DNA of 13,008 nucleotides, taken from an uncultured Eubacterium sp. (GTDB lineage Bacteria > Bacillota > Clostridia > Lachnospirales > Lachnospiraceae). The notes below the pieces were generated by a model that was given only the letters and a program-made list of their open reading frames with translations, was not told the DNA's origin and made no database searches. The translations under genes were made by a program, and so were the position numbers. Below, piece by piece: positions 1 to 8,005 of this stretch. The stretch's first letter is position 1, and the number at the start of each line of letters is the position of its first letter. The stretch covers positions 1 to 13,008 of the forward strand of contig CAJUIL010000051.1 of the NCBI GenBank assembly GCA_910586225.1, in the 5' to 3' direction.

Positions 1-1421
1 TAACTTGCTGCGGTAGATGGATGCTCCTCGCCCAGTACGCGCTCCCTGATTCTCAGGCTCTTTTCGTACAGTCTTTCCGCCTTCTTGTATTCACATATAT
101 AATACAGCAGATAAGCAATAGAATCTAAAAATATAATCTGTCTATCATCTTCTCCCATATTTAATTTATTCTCAATACTCTCTGCAAAAGGCAAATATTG
201 CTGACAAACAAAAGGTGAACCACTTTCTGGAATTTTCAGACTCTTACTGCATCTGTAAACCATACCTAAATGCCTCTCTGCCTTCGGCTCACATTTTGCA
301 TAAATAAACTGTGCAAACACAGGATGTAGCGCAAAACTCCTTTGTTCCGCATCATACTGCAGCCACCCTTTACGAAATAATCCGATCAAGGTATCATCAT
401 TCTCACTTACTCCAGCATCTTCAAGCAACCACTGATTACATATCTCTATCTTTAGTGGAATATACGGAAATACAGAAAACGCCTCAAGGATGTTCTTCTC
501 TGCATCTGTCAGCCTGGACATATCATATAGGACCTCATATGATTTTTGGATATTCACAAGCTTTTCCTCTTCTTCCTCATCTTGATCATCTCTAAATTCC
601 AGTTCAAACCCATTCCTCTCCAGCTCGTTGCGCAATTTCTTCACGGTCCATAGTTTTATACTGTTAAACCGTGCCAAAAATTCAACTGTAAGGGTATGCC
701 TTGCTGCCAGCTTATCAATTATATATTCAAGGTCTGGCACGTCCTCCTCTTTTATCCTTCCGCCAGTATTTGAAAAAAAGATTTCCTCATAGATCTGCCT
801 GCACTGATCCAGACTGAGAAATCCGATCCGGTACGGCTCAAATTCCTTACTAAATGATACCCGCCTGGAAGTCAGGACCATTGCACCTGGTATCTGCTTT
901 AGCTTTTTCAGACCAGGATCCGATCCAATCGGTACATTCACATTATCAACAAACAATAAGAGCCTCCCATCCGAAGCCAGATATTTCAGCTCCTTCCAGG
1001 CCGCTTCTAAATTCTGTTCTGGGTTGTCCTGTTTCTTAAATTTCAAGCATTTCTTCAGACTGCTGTCCATATCCCCATCATACACAATATAGCCGATATG
1101 TCGAAAACACTCATCTCCCTCCTTTTTATGCTTGTTGACGTACTCTTCAAACAATTTCTTACAGATGTGGGTCTTCCCTATACCTCCCATACCACTTACC
1201 AACACAGACTTACCCCCATCTTCTATCCTCTTCCGCAAGTCCCGCAGTTCCATTTCACGACCTGTAAAGTAGGCTGCCGGCTTTATATCTTCGTCCTTTG
1301 TAACAATAAATTCCCGTTCAAAATCCTGAAACATAGGATAATAGTGATTAATCTGATCACCGCCAATATAATCACCTTCCATGTTACAACCCTTAAGTTG
1401 ATTATTTATTTTCTGATCCAT
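1..1421 (-). CDS. NB-ARC/STAND NTPase with TPR start (partial, NLR-like sensor)
   Basis: Partial: 473 codons are visible and the reading frame runs off the left edge. The order of parts resembles a bacterial NLR. Residues 1-28 are a short Gly/Asn-rich motif (KGCNMEGDYIGGDQI) matching the start of the upstream TIR protein. A GRExEL element (YFTGREMEL) lies at 52-60, the Walker A loop GMGGIGKT at 77-84, Walker B LLLFVDN at 154-160, and a sensor-like VLTSRR at 182-187. A winged-helix region with FSVFPYIPL and ALHPVF falls around 305-372. The visible end, around 445-473, reads LYEKSLRIRERVLGEEHPST, which is typical of kinesin-light-chain-type TPRs. The usual GLPLA motif is replaced by RHTLTVEFLA (241-250), and an acidic run (DDQDEEEEE) sits at 278-286. 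The ATG is supported by AAGGAG six bases upstream, overlapping the stop of the TIR gene. By family knowledge this is an ATP-dependent oligomerising switch; a defence role is inferred. Confidence 0.9.
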   Translation of the reverse strand, partial: MDQKINNQLKGCNMEGDYIGGDQINHYYPMFQDFEREFIVTKDEDIKPAAYFTGREMELRDLRKRIEDGGKSVLVSGMGGIGKTHICKKLFEEYVNKHKKEGDECFRHIGYIVYDGDMDSSLKKCLKFKKQDNPEQNLEAAWKELKYLASDGRLLLFVDNVNVPIGSDPGLKKLKQIPGAMVLTSRRVSFSKEFEPYRIGFLSLDQCRQIYEEIFFSNTGGRIKEEDVPDLEYIIDKLAARHTLTVEFLARFNSIKLWTVKKLRNELERNGFELEFRDDQDEEEEEKLVNIQKSYEVLYDMSRLTDAEKNILEAFSVFPYIPLKIEICNQWLLEDAGVSENDDTLIGLFRKGWLQYDAEQRSFALHPVFAQFIYAKCEPKAERHLGMVYRCSKSLKIPESGSPFVCQQYLPFAESIENKLNMGEDDRQIIFLDSIAYLLYYICEYKKAERLYEKSLRIRERVLGEEHPSTAAS

Positions 1422-1431
1422 AGCAATCTCC

Positions 1432-2091
1432 TTATTTCGATCTGTTTTTTAATATGGCTTTTTCTATCTGTACCTCTATTTCCCGGATATCCGGATTGTT
1501 CCTGTCAGCAACAATACTTAAAAACTCCCCTACGGAAGCAACAATATTTTTATAGCGCTTTAGATCCGTAGCCAGCTCAACTGCATTGGCTGGCTCCAGT
1601 CCCTTTACAGCATCCTCCAGCTTATCGCATTCCTGCTGCCAATACCTTATGTATTCAGCACGTACCAAAGGATCATATATGCCCGTTTCTACAACGGCCG
1701 GAAATATCCTATCCGCATACTCCCGTTCTTTCATCATCTCCGTAGCCTCAAACATACAATTTTTCGATCTCAAGTAAGAATCACTAACAATCAAAACCGC
1801 ATAATCCTGCTGCCGGATGCCCTCCATAAACTCCCGGATACTTTTCCATACTCCAATATCACGCACATCCCTCTTTACAGTGATTCCCTGGATCTTTGAT
1901 AAATGCCTGTCAATCCTGTCCGCTGTTTCTCCATCGTGCCAGTTATAGGAAAGAAATATGGTCTTATCATTGCTTTTGCTCCCAGTACCGGCAGTCTCTT
2001 GATCAGCATAACCATCGACAATAACATCACCTCCTATATAATTACCGCCTATGTTCACACCATTCAGCCTATTCTTAATTCGTTTTTCCAT
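1432..2091 (-). CDS. TIR-domain effector with N-terminal oligomerisation-like motif
   Basis: The 219-residue soluble protein begins with NGVNIGGNYIGGDVI (residues 10-24), followed by a Ser/Gly/Thr-rich linker (about 30-42) and a TIR domain from about 43. The TIR core shows strand A TIFLSYNWHD (44-53), a BB-loop-like RDVRDIGVW (74-82), YAVLIVSDSYLRS (97-109), and the alpha-C motif NCMFEA with the expected catalytic glutamate at E115. The remainder, to 219, is mainly charged and looks helical; GEFLSIVAD (188-196) is usual for bacterial TIR_2 proteins. There are no membrane segments. By family knowledge such TIR domains cleave NAD+ or build ADP-ribose-derived signals; activity here is inferred from E115. 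GGAGGT lies six bases before the ATG. It is the first gene of a two-gene unit, and the STAND sensor starts 10 bases after its stop, so the two are probably made together. Confidence 0.92.
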   Translation of the reverse strand: MEKRIKNRLNGVNIGGNYIGGDVIVDGYADQETAGTGSKSNDKTIFLSYNWHDGETADRIDRHLSKIQGITVKRDVRDIGVWKSIREFMEGIRQQDYAVLIVSDSYLRSKNCMFEATEMMKEREYADRIFPAVVETGIYDPLVRAEYIRYWQQECDKLEDAVKGLEPANAVELATDLKRYKNIVASVGEFLSIVADRNNPDIREIEVQIEKAILKNRSK

Positions 2092-2152
2092 AAATCCACC
2101 TCCAACAGATAACGATCCATTTAGCTATTTTATGACATATGTTCTTTCATTC

Positions 2153-2181
2153 ATTATAGCTTCCATTCAACTAAACTACAA
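2153..2181 (-). promoter_or_regulatory. Promoter of the TIR/STAND operon
   Basis: On the minus strand the sequence reads TTGTAG, a 17-base spacer, then a perfect TATAAT. Transcription would start near 2146, giving a leader of about 55 bases before the TIR ATG. The promoter lies downstream of the terminator of the preceding transporter gene, so the pair appears to be transcribed independently. No clear operator is seen. Confidence 0.7.
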
Positions 2182-2276
2182 TCCCTAGGATCACAAAATC
2201 TTACACAGTTCCATTCCCTCTTTTACCGCCTGCCTCCACTAACCCCCATACCATTCTCACAAAAGTTCTTCACTAT

Positions 2277-2320
2277 AAATAAAAACAGGCGCCACACTCC
2301 CTGCCGAGAGCATAACGCCT
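2277..2320 (-). terminator. Intrinsic terminator after the NSS transporter
   Basis: In minus-strand RNA, arms at 2320-2308 and 2299-2287 form a 13-pair stem with several G-U pairs (outer five pairs AGGCG/CGCCT) and an 8-base loop. It is followed by G, UUUUU, A and UUU. It lies about 65 bases past the transporter stop and upstream of the TIR promoter. Confidence 0.85.
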
Positions 2321-2384
2321 ATTATTATCCGCAGCTTGTTTCAAGGATCCATATCATTCCTTGTAACCCGACGGTATATTTACA

Positions 2385-3791
2385 TTAAATAATATTCAAT
2401 ACCCCAACCGATTTCAACAGCAGGATGATCAGCAGCACCGGAGCAATAAAGCGTATCATCACCACATACAGCCGCTTTCTGCCCAGCACACAACCGGACT
2501 TTTCCACCTCGTCAATAATAACCTTCGGCTTTACGATCCATCCGATCAAAATACACGTTCCAATCGCCACAATCGGCATCAGGGCATTATTGCTGATATA
2601 ATCCATAATATCCAAAATCTGCGCAACCGCACCGTTCGGCAGCTCAAACTCAAAATAAAGCTTATTGTAGCCAAGACATACGACAACGCCGCCGATCAGC
2701 GCGATGATCGTCTCGATAACCGCTGCCTTAATACGCGATACATGGAACTCATCCATAAAGCTTGATACAACCGCTTCCATAATAGACACCGCACTTGTAA
2801 GCGCAGCGAACAGTACCATCGCAAAAAACATACAGCCTACGATCGTCCCGATACCGCCCATTGCCGCAAATACCTTCGGCAGCGAAACAAACATCAAACT
2901 CGGCCCGGACGCTTCCATTCCTTCCCGGCCCATAAACGTATAAACCGCTGGGATGATCATTACACCAGCCAAAAATGCCACAAGCGTATCAAATATCTCG
3001 ATCTGATTGATCGATTTTCCAAGATTGGCATCATCCTGCACATAAGAGCCATAAGAAATCATAATTCCCATCGCTACACTCAGGCTGAAAAACAGCTGGC
3101 TCATCGCATCCAAAAGCACGGTAAAAAATCCCTGCAGCGTCAGCCCTTCCAGATTCGGAATTACGTAAATCTGAAATCCTTCCATACCAGTACGCACTGT
3201 GCCTGATTCATCCGTATGCTGAATTGTCAGAGAAAATACAGCAATCCCGATAACAAGCAGCAGCAGGATTGGCATAATGATCTTAGAAGAAGCCTCGATC
3301 CCCTTATTTACCCCACGGAATACGATAAACGCCACCGCAAACAAAAATACACAAAGTAAAAGGATCGGTTCTACATCAGCGGTAATAAATCCGGTAAAAT
3401 AGCCGTCCTCCGCCGCCTGCTTTCCCTCGCCTGTTAAAAACGAGATCAAATATTTTACAACCCATCCGCCGATCACGCAATAATACGGCATGATGATAAC
3501 CGGGACCAGACACGCGAAAATACCAAGCGACTTCCATTTCGGGTGAAGCTTCCCATAGGCAGTCAGCGGACTTTGCTTCGTCTTTCTGCCAATAGCGACC
3601 TCTGTTGTCAGCAAAGTGAATCCAAACGTCAGCGCCAGGACCAGATACAATACCAAAAACAGCCCGCCGCCGTCCTTTGCCGCCAGATACGGAAACCTCC
3701 AGATGTTGCCCAGCCCTACCGCGCTTCCGGCTGCCGCAAGTACGAAGCCGATAGAGCCTGAAAATGAATTTCTTTTTTTCTCTTGTTTCAT
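2385..3791 (-). CDS. Neurotransmitter:sodium symporter (NSS/SNF) family transporter
   Basis: This 468-residue integral membrane protein couples uptake of an amino acid or related amine to the Na+ gradient. The hallmark is TM1 at about 11-33, with GSAVGLGNIWRFPY (22-35) followed by the KDGGG turn. This matches the unwound substrate and Na+ binding segment of LeuT-fold NSS proteins. I count about 11 hydrophobic segments (roughly 11-33, 43-65, 91-115, 143-160, 170-190, 219-245, 265-285, 310-340, 355-372, 403-422, 445-465). That is the 11-TM form common in bacteria rather than the 12 of LeuT. TM6 carries SQLFFSLSVAMGIMISYGSY. The substrate cannot be read from sequence. GAGGAG lies just before the ATG, and the gene starts 29 bases after the stop of the aldo/keto reductase, so both probably share the promoter at 4881-4910. 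A terminator follows. Confidence 0.93.
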   Translation of the reverse strand: MKQEKKRNSFSGSIGFVLAAAGSAVGLGNIWRFPYLAAKDGGGLFLVLYLVLALTFGFTLLTTEVAIGRKTKQSPLTAYGKLHPKWKSLGIFACLVPVIIMPYYCVIGGWVVKYLISFLTGEGKQAAEDGYFTGFITADVEPILLLCVFLFAVAFIVFRGVNKGIEASSKIIMPILLLLVIGIAVFSLTIQHTDESGTVRTGMEGFQIYVIPNLEGLTLQGFFTVLLDAMSQLFFSLSVAMGIMISYGSYVQDDANLGKSINQIEIFDTLVAFLAGVMIIPAVYTFMGREGMEASGPSLMFVSLPKVFAAMGGIGTIVGCMFFAMVLFAALTSAVSIMEAVVSSFMDEFHVSRIKAAVIETIIALIGGVVVCLGYNKLYFEFELPNGAVAQILDIMDYISNNALMPIVAIGTCILIGWIVKPKVIIDEVEKSGCVLGRKRLYVVMIRFIAPVLLIILLLKSVGVLNII

Positions 3792-3820
3792 GCTAAACTC
3801 CTCTTCTATCTATCATTGTT

Positions 3821-4846
3821 TTAAACCTGCACCTCTCCGGCAAGAATCCGCTGATAATCCGCATAATTCTTTTCCAGCAGGGCTGGCGTATCCAACTCAT
3901 ATGGGCATTTCCCCTTACATTTACCACAATGCAGGCATCCCTCAATCTTTTTCATCATCTCCTGCGCCTGCTCCGTCAGCTGTGCCTTAGAAGGTGAGCG
4001 CCGGATCAGCAGCGACATCCGCGCACACGTATGGATCTCGATCCCTGCCGGACATGGCATACAATAGCCGCACCCTCGGCAGAAATCTCCGCTCAGCTCT
4101 TTTTTGTCCCGCGTGATCAGCTCCCAAAGCTCCTGCGTCATCGCCGGAGGATTTTCAATATAAGACAAAAACTCCTCTAACTCCTCTTCCCGCTGCACGC
4201 CCCAGATCGGCAGCACGTTCTCATACTGCGCCAGAAACGCGTAGGCAGCAGCCGAATTCGTGATCAAGCCGCCGGACAGCGCTTTCATCGCAATAAATCC
4301 CATTTGCGCCTGCTCGCATTGCCGCACCAGACGAAGCTCCTGCTCCCCGCTCAAATAGCAAAACGGAAACTGCAGCGTTTCATACAGTCCGGACTCCACC
4401 GCCTCCTGTGCTACCGCAAGCCGATGGTTCGTAATCCCAATATGACGTACCTTTCCCTGCGCCTTAGCCTCCAGCATCGCTTCATACAGCCCGCTGCCGT
4501 CTCCCGGCTTTGGACAAAACGACGGATTGTGAAACTGATACAGATCCACATACTCCGTACGCAGATTCCGCAGCGACGTCTCAAGGTCCTCCCAGAATTG
4601 CTCTGCTGTGGACGCACCTGTTTTCGTAGCAATAAAAACCTGTTCACGTATCCCGTCAAACGCTTCACCCAGCTTTTCCTCACTGTCCGTATACCATCTT
4701 GCTGTATCAAAATAAGTAATCCCCGCATCAAACGCCTTACGGACAAGCCCGACGGCGGCTTCCCTTGAAATACGCTGTATCGGCAGGGCGCCGAAGCCAT
4801 TTTTATTGACGGTAATACCTGTCTTTCCCAAAGTTACCGTATGCAT
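3821..4846 (-). CDS. Aldo/keto reductase with C-terminal double 4Fe-4S domain
   Basis: A 341-residue protein. The aldo/keto reductase barrel comes first: the AKR tetrad is recognisable as D47 and Y52 (YFDTARWY), K75 (IATKTG) and H106 (YQFHNPS), with RHIGITNH at 134-141. A ferredoxin-like tail carries two cysteine clusters: C256-x2-C259-x2-C262-x2-C265-P, and C304-x2-C307-x2-C310-x3-C314-P. The protein is therefore probably a cytosolic oxidoreductase passing electrons between a carbonyl or other substrate and Fe-S clusters; the real substrate is unknown. The ATG at 4846 was preferred over a longer frame opening at 4966. The preferred start has GGGAGG eight bases upstream and begins with the usual MHTVTLGKTG fold start, while the extra 40 codons would overlap the promoter. 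It is the first gene of a probable operon with the NSS transporter. Confidence 0.93.
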   Translation of the reverse strand: MHTVTLGKTGITVNKNGFGALPIQRISREAAVGLVRKAFDAGITYFDTARWYTDSEEKLGEAFDGIREQVFIATKTGASTAEQFWEDLETSLRNLRTEYVDLYQFHNPSFCPKPGDGSGLYEAMLEAKAQGKVRHIGITNHRLAVAQEAVESGLYETLQFPFCYLSGEQELRLVRQCEQAQMGFIAMKALSGGLITNSAAAYAFLAQYENVLPIWGVQREEELEEFLSYIENPPAMTQELWELITRDKKELSGDFCRGCGYCMPCPAGIEIHTCARMSLLIRRSPSKAQLTEQAQEMMKKIEGCLHCGKCKGKCPYELDTPALLEKNYADYQRILAGEVQV

Positions 4847-4880
4847 CCGTCTTTCCTCCCTCGATTTTATAACTTTGTCT

Positions 4881-4910
4881 ATTATACCGTTATTTTCAGG
4901 GAAATGTAAA
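4881..4910 (-). promoter_or_regulatory. Promoter of the reductase/transporter operon
   Basis: The minus strand reads TTTACA, 18 bases, TATAAT. The predicted transcript start near 4874 leaves a leader of about 28 bases carrying the GGGAGG site. It lies inside the longer frame that opens at 4966, which supports the shorter start for the reductase. Confidence 0.7.
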
Positions 4911-4968
4911 GCTTTTATTAAGAAAATATAAAAAAATCGACGTGCACATACCTTTTTAAGCTCCACAA

Positions 4969-7068
4969 TCAGTTAAAGTCAACTGCTCCGGCTCCCTGCG
5001 TCAAATATAACATCGCATCCTTCCAGATACCCGCCGGATAGGTTCCCCCATACAGGTTATCTAATGTTTTCGGGGTATCATAGCCAACCCACACCGCCAC
5101 CGTATAATACGGCGTCACGCCGCAAAACCAGCCGTCCTTACTTCCGTTCGTCGTACCCGTCTTTCCAGCTGCCGGAATATCCGACGACTCGGCCCATTTC
5201 ATACTCTTTGCCGTTCCAACCGTCAGCACACCTTTTAAAATATCCAGCATCGTTGACGCTGCCTGTGCACTGTAAATCCGTCTTGGCTTTTCTTCCTTAT
5301 ATAATTCCTTCCCATTGCTGTCCTTTATCGAAACAATGCACGAAGGGTCGCGGTATTCTCCCTGATTTGCCAGCGTACTGTACCCGCCTGCCATCTGTAC
5401 CGTCGTCGCGCCGTATGTCAGTCCGCCCAGAGCCGCCGACAGTGTATGATCCTGCGGTACAATCCGGTCAAACCTCATATCCGTCACAAACTGCAGGCCA
5501 TAAGACGGCTTGATATCATAAAATACGGAATACGCCACACCATTCTTACTCTGCTCCACCGCGCTGCGCAGCGGCATCGAAGGCCCTGTCAGCCCAGAAA
5601 TATCCACTCCCGGCTGCTGCGCGGTCTTGACGTCAATATCATAGACCGTTGTTTCCGGCGTATACCCGTACTGCAGCGCAGGCGTATAAACTGCCAGAGG
5701 CTTAAACGCGCTTCCCGGCTGGCGGTAGCTTTGATAAGCACGGTTTAAGCTGTATACATTATTCAGATTTTCCTGAGAACGCCCGCCGACAGCCGCAATG
5801 ACCTTACCAGACTTATTGTCGATCGCGGTGACCGCTCCCTGCAGCTCATAAACGTTGGTCTGTGCATCTGTCTGCGTAGCAAACGCCAGATTATTGTCCA
5901 GCGCCTGCTGCATAGCACGCTGTACTTCCGGCTGCAGGCTCGTCGTTACCGTATATCCTTTGGCATACAGATTTGATTTTTCCAAATTGTACGCCGCCTC
6001 GTATGCTTCCTCATATTCCTTGTAATCCGCATTATCCTGAAACTCATAGCGAAACTCAAACCCATGCAGCTTCATTAAATATTCCACCGCGCAGTATACC
6101 GCATAGGTCGTTTCATAATTATAAAATTCCGACACCTGCTTACTGACCTTGATCTTTTCTGCGCACGCCTGCTCATATGCGCTTTTAGACACATAGCCCT
6201 CATCATACATATCTTCCAAGATCTTATCCCTGCGCTCCAGCGCCCGCTCTGGATGCTTATAGGGGTTAAAGTACTCCGGACGGTTTGGGATCGCGCATAA
6301 ATAGGCAATCTGTGACAGCGAAAGCTCCGACGCGCTCTGTCCAAAAAACGCCTTCGACGCAGCCTCCAGCCCGTATATGCCATTGCTAAAGCACGCTGTA
6401 TTAATGTAAAACTCCATAATATCTTCTTTGCTGTATTTGCGCGTCAGGCGGATAGCTACCATCATTTCCTTGATCTTGCGGATGATCGAGCGTTCTCTCG
6501 TCAAATAAATCGTACGGGACAACTGCTGCGTGATTGTGCTGGCGCCAGCCATGCTGTCCCCTCTGGACCTGACAAAATCCAGCGCCACACGTACGATCCC
6601 CTTAATATCAATCCCAATATTTCTCCAGTAGCTGCGGTCCTCGATCGCTACAAACGCCTGTACCGCGTGCTTCGGAATTTCTTCATATTTTAAATAGCTG
6701 GATTTACCGTTGCCCGATGAAAGTTCCGCGATCTGCGAGCCATCCGCCCCATACAAATACGTAACCTCATCCATACGGAAATCCTCCGCTTCGCTATCAG
6801 CCACAATTTTATCCGCTTCCTTTGCAAACGAACGGTAATCATCCCCATATTTTACAAACAGCACGAGCGAAACCGCTGCCGTAAGTATCAGCCCCGCCAG
6901 CACGAACCATTTAAAAATATGCCATAGATAATAGAAAAAATCGCAGAAAAAAGCCCCAACAAGCTGAAACCCATATCCTCCCCCGGCCTCCTTCGGCCCT
7001 TGATGCGCTCTTCTTACCTGTGCCAGCATGGACTGGCGCTTCTGTCTTTCTTTCTTCTTTTTTCCCAT
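4969..7068 (-). CDS. Class A penicillin-binding protein (PBP1a-type, GT51 + transpeptidase)
   Basis: A 699-residue bifunctional cell-wall enzyme that polymerises glycan strands from lipid II and cross-links their peptides outside the membrane. A Lys/Arg-rich cytoplasmic tail is followed by one membrane anchor at about 53-73. The GT51 domain has AIEDRSYW with catalytic E143, GASTITQQLSR (175-185) and MEFYINT (218-224). The transpeptidase domain has GSAFKP with nucleophile S453 and K456, SKN at 507-509, and KTGTT at 636-640 followed by the usual DGWFCGVTPYYTVAVWVGYD. The GT51 motif EDxxFxxHxG is altered here: Y147 in place of Phe and N150 in place of His. Length is normal for the family. AAAGGAG lies eight bases before the ATG. 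It follows nfo by 42 bases on the same strand, probably in one operon. No clear terminator is seen behind it. Confidence 0.95.
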   Translation of the reverse strand: MGKKKKERQKRQSMLAQVRRAHQGPKEAGGGYGFQLVGAFFCDFFYYLWHIFKWFVLAGLILTAAVSLVLFVKYGDDYRSFAKEADKIVADSEAEDFRMDEVTYLYGADGSQIAELSSGNGKSSYLKYEEIPKHAVQAFVAIEDRSYWRNIGIDIKGIVRVALDFVRSRGDSMAGASTITQQLSRTIYLTRERSIIRKIKEMMVAIRLTRKYSKEDIMEFYINTACFSNGIYGLEAASKAFFGQSASELSLSQIAYLCAIPNRPEYFNPYKHPERALERRDKILEDMYDEGYVSKSAYEQACAEKIKVSKQVSEFYNYETTYAVYCAVEYLMKLHGFEFRYEFQDNADYKEYEEAYEAAYNLEKSNLYAKGYTVTTSLQPEVQRAMQQALDNNLAFATQTDAQTNVYELQGAVTAIDNKSGKVIAAVGGRSQENLNNVYSLNRAYQSYRQPGSAFKPLAVYTPALQYGYTPETTVYDIDVKTAQQPGVDISGLTGPSMPLRSAVEQSKNGVAYSVFYDIKPSYGLQFVTDMRFDRIVPQDHTLSAALGGLTYGATTVQMAGGYSTLANQGEYRDPSCIVSIKDSNGKELYKEEKPRRIYSAQAASTMLDILKGVLTVGTAKSMKWAESSDIPAAGKTGTTNGSKDGWFCGVTPYYTVAVWVGYDTPKTLDNLYGGTYPAGIWKDAMLYLTQGAGAVDFN

Positions 7069-7110
7069 TGTCTGACTCCTTTATCAAACTGCCCCATTGT
7101 ATCTAACGAT

Positions 7111-7977
7111 TTACCTTCCATTCTGCAGCAGTCTGGCAATTTCCTCCTTATATGGAGGATATTTCTTTTTCACATCATCCGGATCCGCCAAATACGGCGT
7201 TTCCAATATTTTTGGAATTTCAGTAAAATCTGGATGATGGACGATCGCGCGGATCGCGTCAAACCCGATCTCGCCGTCTCCGATATTGGCATGGCGGTCT
7301 TTTGACGCGCCGCACACGTTCTTGCTGTCATTAATATGGAACACCGCAATCTGGTCTTTGCCGATCACCTTGTCAAACTGCTCGATCACTCCATCAAAAT
7401 CATGCACAATATCATATCCGGCGTCATGTGTATGACACGTATCAAAACATACACGCAGCCTGTCATTATGCACCACTCCATCATAGATCGCGGCCAGCTC
7501 CTCAAACGACCTCCCGATCTCCGTGCCCTTTCCCGCCATTGTTTCCAACGCGATCAGGCATTTGCTGTCTGCTGTAAGCACTTCATTTAATCCTTTTACG
7601 ATCTGCTGCGTCCCCGCCTGCACACCTGCACCAACGTGTGCGCCCGGATGCAGGATCAGTACATTGCTGCCCATCGCAAGCGTCCGCTCCATCTCCTTTT
7701 GAAGAAACTCCACCGCAAGCTCATACGTCTCCGGCTTTACAGAATTACCCAGATTGATAATATACGGCGCGTGCACAACAAAGCTGTCAATGCCATGCTC
7801 CCGCATATATTCATGCGCCGCAGCAATATTTAAATCCTGAATATCCTTCCTTCTCGTATTTTGCGGCGCTCCTGTATAAACCATAAACGTATTTGCGCCG
7901 TATCCAACCGCTTCCTTTACGGAGTTTAAAAACATATCCTTGCCGCTCATTCCAACATGAGAACCAATCCTTATCAT
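7111..7977 (-). CDS. nfo: Deoxyribonuclease IV (AP endonuclease IV)
   Basis: A 288-residue TIM-barrel endonuclease of base-excision repair that cuts 5' to abasic sites using three zinc ions. Essentially all nine metal ligands are visible: H69 (VVHAPY), H110 (LILHPGAH), E145 (IALETMAGKGTEIG), D179 and H182 (CFDTCHTHDAGYD), H214 (VFHINDSK), D227 and H229 (DRHANIGDGEIG), and E259 (ILETPY). Length is normal. The start is ambiguous. A TTG at 7986 sits only three bases from AAAGGAG. The ATG at 7977 is 12 bases from it but gives the family's usual beginning, MIRIGSHVGM, so I chose the ATG. It follows the 124-residue unknown gene closely and precedes the penicillin-binding protein, suggesting one transcript. 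Confidence 0.95.
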   Translation of the reverse strand: MIRIGSHVGMSGKDMFLNSVKEAVGYGANTFMVYTGAPQNTRRKDIQDLNIAAAHEYMREHGIDSFVVHAPYIINLGNSVKPETYELAVEFLQKEMERTLAMGSNVLILHPGAHVGAGVQAGTQQIVKGLNEVLTADSKCLIALETMAGKGTEIGRSFEELAAIYDGVVHNDRLRVCFDTCHTHDAGYDIVHDFDGVIEQFDKVIGKDQIAVFHINDSKNVCGASKDRHANIGDGEIGFDAIRAIVHHPDFTEIPKILETPYLADPDDVKKKYPPYKEEIARLLQNGR

Positions 7978-8005
7978 CCTTTCCAATCTCTCCTTTCACA
8001 ATAGC

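Noticed and set aside
1098..1571. Plus-strand open frames opposite the TIR and STAND genes (including one of 157 codons).
   Set aside because: They are antisense to clear protein domains, lack ribosome sites and have no recognisable protein features.
4847..4966. A 40-codon N-terminal extension of the aldo/keto reductase.
   Set aside because: It contains the promoter and the GGGAGG ribosome site of the shorter start, and its sequence does not resemble the family.
4911..4968. A possible terminator after the PBP gene, with a seven-T run on the minus strand.
   Set aside because: Only A-U stems or five-base arms with a long loop can be drawn, so there is no convincing hairpin before the T run.
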